Source of the DNA: Aradus depressus
Taxonomy: Eukaryota > Arthropoda > Insecta > Hemiptera > Aradidae
Direction: 5' to 3'
Length of the DNA stretch: 64,000 nucleotides
NCBI GenBank assembly: GCA_963662175.1
Contig: OY759217.1
Span: forward strand, 51,374,108 to 51,438,107
Both the position numbers and the translations under genes were made by a program. Of this stretch, positions 52,888 through 63,816 are shown one piece after another (within the stretch, counting starts at the first letter, position 1; every line of letters starts with the position of its first letter). The notes beneath the pieces are model-generated. The model saw nothing but the letters and a program-made list of their open reading frames with translations, did no database searches and was not told the DNA's origin.

Positions 52888-53075
52888 CTCTTTAACGAGT
52901 ACCTGACATCGTACAGGCTCGAGACCATCGCTTAACGTCCCATCCGAAGGACGGCGTCCTTAAGTTTATTTTACCTCCCATATAGAATAAACTAAGGGCC
53001 TCGGTCGGGTTTCGAACCCACGATCTTGAGCTCAGAAGACAAGCAAGCATACCACTGAGCTACCGGCGCCCTCGG
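52888..53075 (-). mobile_element. SINE-A 5' half beside the minisatellite
   Basis: Carries TTTAACGAGTACCTGACATC, then a perfect head (on the plus strand GGTTTCGAACCC and CCACTGAGCTACCGGCGCCC). The 3' half is replaced by the 29-bp array. Confidence 0.94.
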
Positions 53076-53187
53076 CGTAGATCAAGGTTGTGCGTCCACT
53101 ATTGTTGTCTATGTTACGATACAGATAGCGTATAGACCATGTGGACAACTTGTAGAGAAGTCAGCTGTTATTAAGAGTTGTTAATTA

Positions 53188-53452
53188 CTATGACCCAAGT
53201 CCGGGCTTTAATTATGAGGTAGTATCACCTACTACCAGAGCGGTCCTCGTCACTCTGGTGGACATGAGCCCGACTCTACTATGGGAGTCCCAAATTTTGC
53301 CTACTCTAAATTTTTATTCCCCTAGGGTAGGAGGGGTCTTTAACGAGTACCTGACATTATACAAGCTCTGAACCATCGCTTAACGTCCCATCCGAAGGAC
53401 CGCCTGCTCAAGTTTTTTATTATCTCCCAGATAAAATAGACTAAGGGGCAAT
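53188..53452 (-). mobile_element. SINE-A, head truncated, left of an inverted pair
   Basis: From CTATGACCCAAGTCCGGGC to CTCCCAGATAAAATAGACTA. Confidence 0.92.
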
Positions 53453-53510
53453 AGTAAAAAAAATATTTTATAATTCGATGTAATTTAAGCATTATTTTGA
53501 AATATTTCCA

Positions 53511-53677
53511 AGCCTGTACTATATTAGGTACTCGTTAAAGACCCCTATCCTAGGTGAATAAAAATTTAGGGTAGGCAACATTTAGGACTCCCAGAGTATC
53601 CACCAGAGTGACGAAAAAGCACTCTGGTAGTAGGCGATATGACCTCGTAGTTAGGGCATGAGTCACGATAAATAACT
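53511..53677 (+). mobile_element. SINE-A 3' half, right of an inverted pair
   Basis: From AGCCTGTACTATATTAGGTA to GGGCATGAGTCACGATAAA. The ATGAGCCCGACTC part is deleted. About 60 bp separates it from the reverse copy at 53,188. Confidence 0.9.
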
Positions 53678-53679
53678 AT

Positions 53680-55195
53680 TATCATACATTCAAAATCTCC
53701 TTACACTACCCAATAACAATAAATCATTTTTTGTAATTTCACTCACAAAACTGGTATATTTCTTTTTTTTATTTTATTGGAAAAAGGTAGGTACTTAAAT
53801 TGTTTTTTTTTAATTAATAATTTCACCCTAAAGACTTTCATAGGATTATTTAAAGTTAGAAATAAATGCATAATTAGAAAAATGTTTGACTTCCTGAGAT
53901 GGCGCTTAGAAAATGTGATACTCCTGTACCTCACTTGAGTACTCACAAAGTTGGTCGAATGTTAATTAATTGAATCGAAGTGACCATTGTTATAATGAAT
54001 TTACAGATGGTTTTGTTTGTATTGACATATAGAATAATATAATATTGAAAAATAGCTAATATTTTATTGAAACTTCAAGAAAAATAAACAGACTATTATT
54101 ATGTATGAGTGTAGTTACCTTTTGAGAGGCTGGAAGCAGAAAGACAGGAGAGACAACGAGCTGCCTTCAAGCCTCATTTTGTTCACTTAATTTGCATACT
54201 ACTTACCCCACACAACATTATTTACATGCAAAAAAATAATAATTCATTAATAATCATGAATGTTAATTATGTATTAATATACGTCATTGTAGTAATAATT
54301 GGAAGAAGACCCAAACATCTAATTAGCTGGTTTAGCTTGTAGTCAAGGTCTACATCGACGGTGTTTCAGGTTTCGGCCATACTTCGGGTACATAAAAGGG
54401 GTACCCAAAATGAGAAATACTCGTCCTATGATCATATGTTCGCAAATGTGTTCTTCAAGAACTATAGACGAATAACCTCTAACCAAGTCATTCTTGATAC
54501 ATTGTTCAGATACATTTTTGTCAACCATATTGTTATATAACTATATATTGTAAAGAAATGACTGATATGCTTAGACCATAAGGTCACAAACCCAAAAAAA
54601 CAACTCTAAAATGGACTTTTTTTTTTTTTTAATTCTCAACATCTGGACTATACCTTTTCAAATCAAAGTAATTCGTCAGCCACAAGTTGCAGAGAATTAC
54701 ATTTCGAACATGTGTTGAAGTTATTTGTTTAAGGGGTAGGAAGATACTTTTCAATTTTTTTTTTTTTTTTTTCTCTATGTAAAATAGGGGTCGACTCGTA
54801 CATGATTTTTAGGGGAAGAGGCTGAAAGTCAGACAAGTCCTGTATTCGTTGAATCCATTTTCTGGCTACACAGATTTTTAAATATCTTATATTCGGTTTG
54901 ATATTGACAAATCTATCGATCGCTTTCTCAGTCACTTCCCATAGAAAGGTGAAATTTGGTACACATGCCTCATATCGTTGCCAATGCATTATATATAAAT
55001 TTTAGGCAGATCAGGTGAGCGGTTTACTATCTTTCCGTTGCATGTCATGTATCTTGACATTTTTTTCAGATGTTTTCTTGATTTATGTGAAAACGGTTGG
55101 TTCTATAGAAAAATCATCTATTGCGAAAATTATTGCAACAAAGATGCACAAAGCTATAGCGTCCTCAATTACTTTCCCTAACTACAAAAAAATAT
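53680..55195. other. Interval without recognised genes
   Basis: AT-rich, with T-runs at 54,621 and 54,758. The short frames here show no splice sites or family resemblance, and none of the window's repeat families was recognised. Confidence 0.5.
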
Positions 55196-55199
55196 AGAT

Positions 55200-55395
55200 T
55201 TTTTTTTTTGGCCTCATGTACGTTGCATATTAGCCATGCCACTGTATTATTTACGATATCCATGGCCCCGGGAGGGAGTTCTATCTACGAAATAAAACTC
55301 ACTCCCGGACGGGATTCGAACCCGCAAACCATGGTGAGACCATGCGACTAAAGCCCTACGCTCTAGCCCGCACGGCCACCGTGGCCCCCAATGTA
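55200..55395 (-). mobile_element. SINE-B, best copy
   Basis: On the minus strand: GCCACGGTGGCCGTGCGGGC, GCGTAGGGCTTTAGTCGCAT, B box GCGGGTTCGAATCCCGTCC, GGGAGTGAGTTTTATTTCG, a CCATGGATATCGTAAA block and a poly(A) end (the T-run at 55,199-55,209). The head resembles a tRNA with a long variable arm. Confidence 0.82.
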
Positions 55396-55496
55396 GATAT
55401 TAATCAACAGTTAAATAAAAAATAATATGAAAAACATATCTTTAAAAAATATACGTTTTACTATAATTATAGTACACTGAAAGTAGTAAATACATC

Positions 55497-55677
55497 GCAG
55501 GCGATGTTGGGTGGGAATATGAATAATAAAGTTGAAAAAATAAATTCCGACATAAGGTTACTTAACATTTTTTGCAGAGATATTGTGAAACACTTAATAA
55601 AAAGTAAAGAAAATAAAGTATGTTTTAAAAAAAATATTATCTCTTTCACAAATATATATAATATGGGAGTACTTTCG
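55497..55677 (-). mobile_element. PLE terminal repeat, left arm of a tail-to-tail inverted pair
   Basis: On the minus strand it carries ACCGAAAGTACTCCCATA, an ATATATATTTGTGAAAGAG stretch and, further on, CCGACATAAG and GGTGGGAATATGAA blocks in reverse order. It pairs with 56,077-56,315. The hammerhead-like core of this arm (TTGAAGA, stem GGTA/TACC, loop GCAA) is split: its 5' part lies beyond the SINE at 56,036-56,060. Confidence 0.7.
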
Positions 55678-55689
55678 GTATTGCTACCA

Positions 55690-56035
55690 GGTTAGGTTAG
55701 GTTTTATGACTCATGCCCGGGCTTTAACTACGAGGTCATCGCCTACTACCAGAGCGCTCTTTCGTCACTCTGGTGGACATGAGCCCGACTCTACTGTGGG
55801 AGTCCTAAATTTTGCCTACCCTAAATTTTTTATTCATCTAGGGTAGGGGTCTTTAACAAGTACCTGACATTGCACAGGCTCGGGACCATCGCTTAACGTC
55901 CCATCCGAAGGACGGCGTGCTTAAGTTTATTTTACCTCCCAGATAAAATAAACTAAGGGCCTCGGTCGGGCTACGAACCCACAACCTTGAGCTCAGAAGT
56001 CAAGCACGCATACCACTGAGCTACCGGCGCCCTCA
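55690..56035 (-). mobile_element. SINE-A, full length, with 12-bp target duplication
   Basis: GTATTGCTACCA occurs at 55,678-55,689 and 56,036-56,047. The tail is two TTAGG-like units (AGGTTAGGTTAGGTTTTATG). The head is complete (on the plus strand CCACTGAGCTACCGGCGCCC). It has inserted into stem II of a hammerhead-like core. Confidence 0.97.
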
Positions 56036-56058
56036 GTATTGCTACCATCTTCAACAAC

Positions 56059-56095
56059 TGGCTGGTAAATGGTAGCAATACCGAAAGTACTGCCA
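56059..56095 (+). ncRNA. Hammerhead-like motif with damaged core
   Basis: Stem I TGG/CCA, stem II GGTA/TACC with a GCAA tetraloop, GAAA, and the AGTACT palindrome are all kept as at 2,109. CUGANGA, however, is CTGGTAA, and the nucleotide at the cleavage position is G. It should be inactive. Confidence 0.5.
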
Positions 56096-56315
56096 TAGTA
56101 TATATATTTGTGAAATAGACGATATTTTAAAAAAAAACGTACGTTTTTTTCATTACTTTATAATATAAGGTGTTGCATATTATGTTGCATTCATGTTAAT
56201 ACTACACCTGCAACAAAAAATGTCATCTTATATTATGTCGGAATTTATTTTTTTAAGTTTTCTAGTCTTTTTTTTTAAGTAATTATTCATATTCCCACCA
56301 AACACAAATCGCCTA
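56077..56315 (+). mobile_element. PLE terminal repeat, right arm of the inverted pair
   Basis: Continues AGTATATATATTTGTGAAAT, then AGACGATATT, and further on ATGTCGGAATTTATTTTTT and TTCATATTCCCACCAAACAC, mirroring the left arm. Confidence 0.65.
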
Positions 56316-56384
56316 CGGAAAGAAAAAGTTTAATTTCTTCTTCTTTTTGTATTTTGATTGAAATATAAGGTATATTTTTCAGAG

Positions 56385-56508
56385 AGCGCCGGTAGCTCAG
56401 TGCTAGCTTACTGAGCTCAAGATAGCAGGTTCGAAACCCGACCGAGGCCCTTAGTTTTTTTTTATCTGGGAGGTGAAGTCAGATACTCTTTAAAGACCTA
56501 GACAAATA
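56385..56508 (+). mobile_element. SINE-A 5' fragment
   Basis: Head GCGCCGGTAGCTCAGTGCTA and a perfect B box GGTTCGAAACC. A deletion runs from GGGAGGTGAA to GTCAGATACTC, and it ends after AAAGACCTAG. Confidence 0.92.
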
Positions 56509-56509
56509 T

Positions 56510-56870
56510 AACCGGTTGAGAGACGAATATGACCAGATGAGAGCTGACTTTTGGAAGAAGTAGCGCCGTGTCCTCAAACTTGCTAATTTAATCCTTAGAA
56601 CATCTGGCTTACTAAACTTAGGTGTTTACATAGAATAATCCATCCTGATTAGTCAGACCTTTCTGATAAGTCTGCAAGAAATGAGTTGATCCAAAACAAT
56701 GTTTTATACGAACCGAAACACTAAAAAGATAATACCATTATCATCCAATAAGTTATTTTGAGTGAATGAAATAAACAGATTCAGCAAAACAATAAATATA
56801 TCTATTACTACAAATGAACAAGGGTATGTTCGAATATTAAGGTTACAAAATGGAACTTGTTCCGGGTCAA
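56510..56870. other. Interval without recognised genes
   Basis: AT-rich. It may include part of the LTR of the gypsy remnant that follows, which lies on the minus strand. Confidence 0.4.
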
Positions 56871-56871
56871 T

Positions 56872-57212
56872 CTAGATCAACAATGAATACATGATACACA
56901 TAAATGAATCAGTTCGTAACATTGCCTCCTCCTCAAGACTGAGAGTCTCAGTAGTCTTGTTACCTCCGTGGAATGCTGCGATGCAAGTCATCAATTCATC
57001 TTGGTTCGAGGGCTCCGTCGGATACGGTAGACAATGTCGATGATCCTCTTGTTGACTCTTCCCAGTACATCCACACGCGGCCAGACGGCAGACGAAGGTC
57101 TGTTGGGCTGTAGTCTGACCTGAAGAGTCGTTGACTTCAGACCTGTAGGTTGGCCCCAATTCTTAGTCTCGTGACCAGCCCAGAGACCCCATCCTCTCAT
57201 CTGCCCATCCAT
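56872..57212 (-). pseudogene. Ty3/gypsy-type integrase C-terminus and LTR junction
   Basis: The minus-strand frame ends VDVLGRVNKRIIDIVYRIRR followed by SPRTKMN and a stop. This fits the end of gypsy-type integrase (..VVYRIRRxPRxK..). Downstream on that strand a purine-rich GAGGAGGCAATGTTACGAAC looks like a polypurine tract and LTR start. The rest of the element is not in the window, and the frame is broken upstream. Confidence 0.6.
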
Positions 57213-57552
57213 GAAACAGATATCCAGCTTCCAATCGCTTCCCCTTCTCTCGATGTCATATCACTCGAGTGAAGATTCGCAACCTTCCCCTGTACCTCAT
57301 CTTCAAAATTAGTCTTGTCTGCGGGCCACAGCGGGAACATGTCTCATCCGGCTCCACGAAATCAATCATTTATTTAATTAATACTAACATCGTATAGCAT
57401 TTTCATTGCATTCTTTGATTTAATGAAGAAATTCGATATAAAATTACTTATTCACGTTATATATTACATGAAGATAAAGAAAAAGTTGTAAATGCATGAT
57501 TTTATAATTAGTCGATCTTCATGGACTATCGATCACACGCTGGTGTGTTTTT

Positions 57553-57783
57553 TAACTTGAGCATGCCGTCCTTTGGATGGGACGTTAAGCGATGGTCTCG
57601 AGCCTGTATGATGTCAGGTACTCGTTAAAGACCCCTACCCTAGGTGAATAAAAATTTAGGGCAGGCAAAATTTAGGACTCCCACAGTAGAGTCGGACTGA
57701 TGTCCATCAGAGTGACGAAAGGGCGCTGAGGTAGTAGGCGATATGACCTCGTAGTTAAAGCCCGGGCATGAGTCATAATAACT
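57553..57783 (+). mobile_element. SINE-A, head missing
   Basis: From CTTGAGCATGCCGTCCTTTG to GGGCATGAGTCATAATAACT. Confidence 0.94.
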
Positions 57784-57878
57784 ATACAGAGTTCAAATTA
57801 AACGAGATTGATTTACTATTCTAAATATATCCATTTAAATGTTAGGATGGTTATGCCTGGGAGAGAAGAGTATCGCGA

Positions 57879-58991
57879 CAGTAAAACCTTGACTGCGAGA
57901 GTGGAGTGGGGAATGAAGTCATTTTTCTCAATGAGAATAATTTATAAATTGAGTTTTCTTATCATTTGTCTTTATACCGGCTTGTAAAAAAGTTCATAAG
58001 CCTGATTATAAAACGGACATAAAAAAACAAAGAAATCAAGAAAATTTCGTCAGGATACTAAAGTTAAGCAAAATGGAAAAAAAATTACCCCATGCGAAAG
58101 TTGACACTAAATCTTGAAAATTTCGTTGAAAGGTGCTATATAAAAGACGAAATACAATTTAGGAATCACCCTGAAAAAACCTGAAGTAGTGAATAAAGAA
58201 AGACAGGACGATCAATCATACCCATATGTAGGTCTTGTATTATAATTATCTTTGGTCTATGTATCATTAATTAAATTATTCCAAATTGAGGTTGAGGGCA
58301 CAAAAATAAATTGCAAATATTAAAAATGTTTATTGAACACCAAACAATTTACAAAAAGATGATATGCATAAAGGATAATGGAAAATATTTTATAATACAT
58401 CAACAATTGAAAATTAATTACTAGTAACATACAACAAATTTTTAAATTAAAAAAAAAAAATTATAAAATATAATGTATTCATATCACCTCGAATTTATCA
58501 ATATAAGTTTAATAGTAATAAGATGGGTTACAAACAATTGTATTTTTTTTTTTCATTCAATATGTCAGCTTTTTAAATCACTAATTATTGAATTTTGTTT
58601 ATTAAAAATATTTACCCAGAACAGCCAAGATGAGTAATAATATCAGGAAATAATTAATAAAAAAATAATAACACTAATGAACCGAACTGTAGTTTTGAAA
58701 ATATGAGGTGAATTTTGTTCTATCAGTCTATCAGTAACTTACAATTAGGTAATTATTTAATTTTGTAAATGGCTGGTATGCTAAGTTCATAAGGCCACAA
58801 ACAAAAAAAAAACTTACAACTAGCAATCATTTTTATTTGCGAGGATATATTCAGCATTCAAAATTTAACATTAAACCAAAAATAAATAAAAAAAAACATG
58901 AAAATTGTGACAACGAAAACGAAGTAGTGAAGGAGATATAAATAAAGCCTGGTTATTTTCCCATTGCTCTGTGGCAGTCAAGGTTTTACTG
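57879..58991. mobile_element. Possible non-autonomous pogo/Tigger-like element
   Basis: CAGTAAAACCTTGACTGC at 57,879-57,896 is repeated in exact inverse at 58,974-58,991, with weaker similarity inside. CAGT...ACTG ends with this composition are seen in pogo-type TIRs. The 1.1-kb interior is AT-rich without a transposase frame. TA duplications are not present, which weakens the case. Confidence 0.5.
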
Positions 58992-59227
58992 CCGCCCTGG
59001 GAATCCGGTGTATAACCTTCCATTTAGGTAGATATTCTAGCTGTGGGGGTTTGTTTACTGTAGACGTGAGCTGACGTTATCATAAGGGATTTGGTTTTAG
59101 AATTTCAATAAGTCATCGATTCAATGAGGATGTGGCTTTTGTAAAGTTGAGTCTGTCTTGAAACGGACCTTCTTCATTTTTCTATTTGAAGTACTAATAT
59201 TTAAAAGTATTTTGTTGCTGTTTTAGA

Positions 59228-62200
59228 ATGTTATTCCCTTCGGTAAATGATTTCAAAGGTATTGTTACCTTAATACTGATTGGACATTTAACATTTGACT
59301 CGGTCACCCCAGCCGCTCCTGCTCATATTCACTCAATGAACAAAGAACGCGTTGAAGATGGTGCATTTGTCGCCCGCGACCATAATCATTTGGTCGAAGG
59401 AGAACATCACTCAGAATTTGATCATGAAGCTATCCTAGGTAATTGGTTTCAGTATTTCAATTATACGTTATGCAGTTAATGTTTAAAAAATAATGGAAAC
59501 GAAGGGCCGTCGCATTAGCGTCCAAACATTGATTATTGTGAGCAAAATATTGGTAAAGGAAGTGTTAAAACTAGCCTAGGCTAAAGAAAGGCCTGGTTCC
59601 CCTGAGATGGGGATCTGTATTTATGTATATAGAATATATCGTAAAACAATTTATTATATCCAACAATAAATATGTATGTATGCATTACTTTAAATTATCA
59701 ACTTATGCATATTTTTTTTGTTATATTCGCGAAGGCACTAAGCCAAGAATTTATTTTAAATAAAAACGTTTCTTTAATTTGGAACTGTGTTTGTGTTCAT
59801 TGTTAAATTGACGATTAACATGCGATAGTACATATGAAGCATATTTTTTTAAAATTTGGTTTGGCTTCAGCAGACGCCGTAACAGTTAAAAGTAATTTGG
59901 TAAACTCATCAAATATTGGGAAGGGAAGTGTCCATATTTCCTTAAATATCTATTCGTGAGTGCAGATGATCTGTATTCACAAATGTTTTTTTTTGTAAAT
60001 CTGCAATTTGGAATTATTTGACAGGGGAGACAATATGTTGCATCTTCCTGTGTTGTACTTGAAACAACAAAAAATGATGTGTACTCTATTATATAGCACA
60101 AGCTGCAAAATAAAAATATAGTCTGACCTCCCACAGATTTTATTATAATATGCTAGCCAGCTTTCGAAGTTACCCTCATCATCAGGCTTTCTACAAAAAA
60201 CACATTTAGTAAAAAAAAAGTAAAACAGGCATAAAATTCTAATTGCTAAAATAAGTACATACAAATATTGGCTTTTTGCGCTAAACTGAATAAATATAAA
60301 TAAATAAATTCAATAAATGAAACCAATAAAATAAAGAAACATAAAGAAAATAACAAAGAAATAAAGTGATATACGTATAATATATTCTCCGCATAGAACT
60401 GAGGACTAGCGGTCTTGCCAGATTGGATTGAGATGCAATGATTAGCTCATAGTCTATTGACAGAGTACAGATTTGCATAGGGCGGTGCCAGCGTGCCTGC
60501 TACCAGTCCTGGAGACAGACACTTCTGGTAGATCTATTGACATTTGAAGTCTGTCCATTCACTGGTGGCGGTGAGTTTAAAAAACGAAGAACCAACATTA
60601 TTATTATTATGAAGCCCAAAAATGTCATGCCACTACACAAAAGAGATGTAGATCTACCCGGAACATACAGAATACGGAGAGGAGAAATAGTTGGAGGAAG
60701 GTGGATCTGATATGAGTATTTAATTTTTGGTTTTTTTACTTGGTAGAAGTTATTCACCCATGTGGGTGAAAATAGATGAAATGAATAGATTTGAGCCAAT
60801 CTGTATATGACGTTAGTTGGCATCTTCCAGAAGTGACAGTTCAATTTTCTTCCAAATGGCTCAATTCTCTTTTTATATAAATGTGTACAGTTGGTAATGA
60901 CTGGTATTGTTGTTTCAGGGAGTGTAAAAGAGGCCCAGGAGTACGACCAGCTGACTCCCGAAGAGTCCAGACGACGGCTCAGGATCCTTCTAGGGAGGAT
61001 GGACCTCAACAAGGACGATCATATTGACAGGAACGAGCTCCGCGCTTGGATACTCCGCTCCTTCAGGTACCTTGGCAAACTGATTCCTAAAGTCCATTTT
61101 GATTATTTATTTTTTTCAATGAATAAATTTTATATCGCATATTTTAGTCTAATATAATATATAATAAAATAAATACGATAAAAATGAATATTAAAAAAAG
61201 TCTCAAATATGCCCTAATATATTAGGGCATATTTGGGATTTTTTCTAATATTTATTTTTATCGTATTTATTTTTTTAATATGATTTTATAAAGTGTAAGT
61301 TCTGCTACAAATATGGTATTTCACAGAAATCCGAGTCCTTGTGACTTAATAAATAATCCACATTACAGTGGGTAGCTCTTTATTAACTATTTTCAAATAT
61401 TCCATGTTTAATGAGCCTTTTTTTTGGTGCCCCTTGTTGGACATCTCCCTGTCGTGCTAAGAGAGCTCGGAATCAAGGAAGATCAGGTTTATGATGATTA
61501 TCCATATGAGGCTATGAGGGACTGGGGGCAGACACCGGTCGACGAATCTGCAACGATTGGTGGATGTCTCCAGCTCTTATTTCGTTTTTTTTTTTTCTTC
61601 CGCCAAGAGTCGACGGATCCAGTCCTAGGTATGATCCGGTCCCGCGAATCAACTCCACCCTGGCCTGGTCGTACAGCGGGCATTCAAGGACAACATGTTC
61701 AGCAGTCTCGATGAACAATTCGGGTTGTTCTTCCTCTTAAAGAAGAAGAGCTTGGTGTTGAAATCTCCGTGACCTGATAATATCTGAGACACCCAGTGAT
61801 TAGGTTGTACCCATGTTGAGTCAGGGCGTACCCGGACATCCGGAAAGTGTGGATAAGTCGTTCGGCCATCCATGTTTAATGAGCCGGCAAGTCCAAAAGA
61901 AAATTTGTAGGGAGCTTATTGTGAGGAGAAAATACACAACTGTCTTTTTGTATATTTAATAAAAATCACCTTAGTCTGAACTAATTTTGAAAGAAACAAT
62001 TATACAGACATTTTAAAAAGTTAATTCACAACCAAATAGTATAAAACCGGATGAAATAAACACTGAAAGCAACCTCTTACCTTACTGGTCACTATATGAG
62101 GAGGTGGGTTTCAAAAACAGGTTTCTCACTCAAGACAAAAATTTGAAAAATCAGGAAAAACCTTTTTGCTTTTTTTCTTTCAGGTTGTGACCTTAATTTT

Positions 62201-63816
62201 TTTTTCAGAGGTGTACTTTGGTATTGTCTTTCCAGTGCCAATAGGTTTCAAAAATGTTTTTAGTATTTTTTTAAATAAGCAGAGAAATGTTTAGGAGAAA
62301 CCTGGTTATGATCCAAACACTCCATATCTGCATATAAAAATGTTCATTTGTCCTTTAAATTATTTTTTATGAGCAGCAGATAGACAATTCAATTAGTCGA
62401 CTGATATGGAATAGGAAATAAACAAAAACATGCAAGTGAAAAATGTCTGTTATTGTTAAAAAAAACCTAAAATCATTAAAATAAATCAACAAAAAAGCAG
62501 CTAAACACGGACAGCCACCTCATGCTCGAGGCAATCGCATTCTTCCTTCTGGTGTCCATCATCCATTGAGAGAACTCTTCGGTAATACTCCAGACTAGAT
62601 TCTTCAACATTCGTCTCCCAGTTTTCACCAAACACGAGACTCATACTTTCTTAACATCCTGCCTTTGATGCACAGCTGTTGTTGGAGAAACCTACTTTTG
62701 AACCAAATCCATTTTTTTGAAGTAGTTTTACGATGAGAGAAAACTATTTTTGAATCATTACAGTTACACATACCGATAGCTCTCAAGGAGACGAAAAAAA
62801 CGCCATATCAAGTTCATTTTCTAAAAAAATGTGAGAAACCTGTTTTTGAATCTCACCTCCTCATATACCTACTAACACAATTCTGAATGTATTTTTGAAA
62901 TGTGGACTATTCATTGTACTCTCCGCGTTGATTCTCTCATACAGTTAACTTTTTCTCTTTGAAAATGAAAGTTTTTGACCTGTTTTTCTTGTGTTCAGGA
63001 TGCTAACTGAAGAAGAGTCTGCGGATAGGTTCGAGGATGTTGACGAAGACAACGACGGCCTGGTCACCTGGGATGAATACAGAGAGGAGTCTTATGGTTC
63101 CGAGGAGGAAGTCGCCGGAGAAATGGACACGGTAACACAATATAACAGGCGGATGCCCTCTTCTTAAAGCATTGTAATCTTTTGAAGTAGAGGAGTGTAG
63201 GCATTTTTATAAAAGGCAATCTGAGGAAAATTGGAATGTTTGGTTTTACTGGGATTGCATTTTAAAATAACGGTCTGGCAACATTGCTGTCGCTTCATTT
63301 GTGTTTATAGAGTTATATTTATTATAGTTTTTAATTGTGGTTCCTTCCCTCCCCCTCTTTATACTGGTATTACTTGGTAAATGAAAGCCATCTCAGAATC
63401 GCTCTATACAATGAAATAAAGAAAACCACTGAGGCCACCACGTTATTTTCATAAAGTCAGTAATGCCAGTATGAAGAGGGGTGGGGAAGGGGGAGGGGGG
63501 AGGTAGACTGATCTGTACAATAGTGGTTGGTATAAGACAGTCCTGTTATGTTTGTGTTAATCCATGACAATTTTATAGGCAATTAACTAGAATGATTCTT
63601 GTCTCTTTTTGTTACAGATGCTCAAACAAGACAAGTCGATGTTCAAAGCGGCGGATAAGAACACGGACGGGGTGCTGGACAGGACAGAGTTCATAGCCTT
63701 CTCTCATCCTGAGGAGTCTCCAGAGATGTTACCTCTCATTCTCCAGAACACCCTGGACGAGAAGGACCTCAATAAGGACGGCAAAATAGACTTCCAGGAG
63801 TTTGTCGGGGACAGAG
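59228..63816 (+). CDS. RCN2: Reticulocalbin-2-like EF-hand protein (CREC family), 3' part outside the window
   Basis: Coding exons: 59,228-59,438; 60,919-61,066; 62,999-63,131; 63,618-63,816, all with GT-AG borders and matching phases. The next donor is G|GTGAGT at 63,817. ATG 59,228 lies one base after an acceptor-like TTGCTGTTTTAG, so a 5' UTR intron is likely. Residues 1-31 form a signal peptide (GIVTLILIGHLTF core). SEFDHEAILGSVKEAQEYD is the family's pre-EF segment. Four canonical EF-hand loops follow: DLNKDDHIDRNE, DEDNDGLVTWDE, DKNTDGVLDRTE and DLNKDGKIDFQE. FIAFSHPEES is typical of RCN2. Six EF-hands and a C-terminal ER-retention signal are usual, so about a third of the protein is missing to the right. 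Role: a calcium-binding protein of the ER/secretory lumen. Calumenin/RCN1 is the alternative. Confidence 0.9.
60155..60188 (-). ncRNA. Hammerhead-like motif, third type
   Basis: On the minus strand: stem I AGC/GCT, a perfect CTGATGA core, one unpaired T, stem II GAGG/CTTC with a GTAA tetraloop, GAAA, and the palindrome AGCT. The nucleotide at the cleavage position is G rather than A, C or U, so cleavage is not expected. It lies in intron 1 of the RCN2-like gene. Confidence 0.5.
61167..61272. repeat. 106-bp near-perfect palindrome
   Basis: Arms of about 53 bp (AAATAAATACGATAAAAATG inward to AATATGCCCTAATAT) face each other with no spacer and about five mismatches. A transcript would fold into one long hairpin. 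It lies in intron 2 of the RCN2-like gene and may be a small foldback element. Confidence 0.9.
61430..61880 (-). pseudogene. 3' end of a non-LTR retrotransposon ORF2 (zinc-knuckle region)
   Basis: One minus frame reads STWVQPNHWVSQILSGHGDF followed by NTKLFFF. Another, after a frameshift near 61,735, reads EEEQPELFIETAEHV followed by VLECPLYDQARVEL. This matches the region after RNase H in R1/Jockey-type ORF2 proteins, where a Cys-His cluster includes TxEHVLxECPxY. It is frameshifted and truncated, inside intron 2 of the RCN2-like gene. Confidence 0.72.

Noticed and set aside
51989..52906. Frames of 305, 267, 147 and 88 codons
   Set aside because: All come from the 29-bp minisatellite read in different frames.
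55260..55390. tRNA gene
   Set aside because: It has a good B box, but no acceptor-stem pairing or proper anticodon arm was found, and two other copies share its non-tRNA 3' part. It is a SINE head.
60500..61012. 170-codon minus-strand frame
   Set aside because: It overlaps the RCN2-like exon 2 on the other strand and has no family features or splice support.
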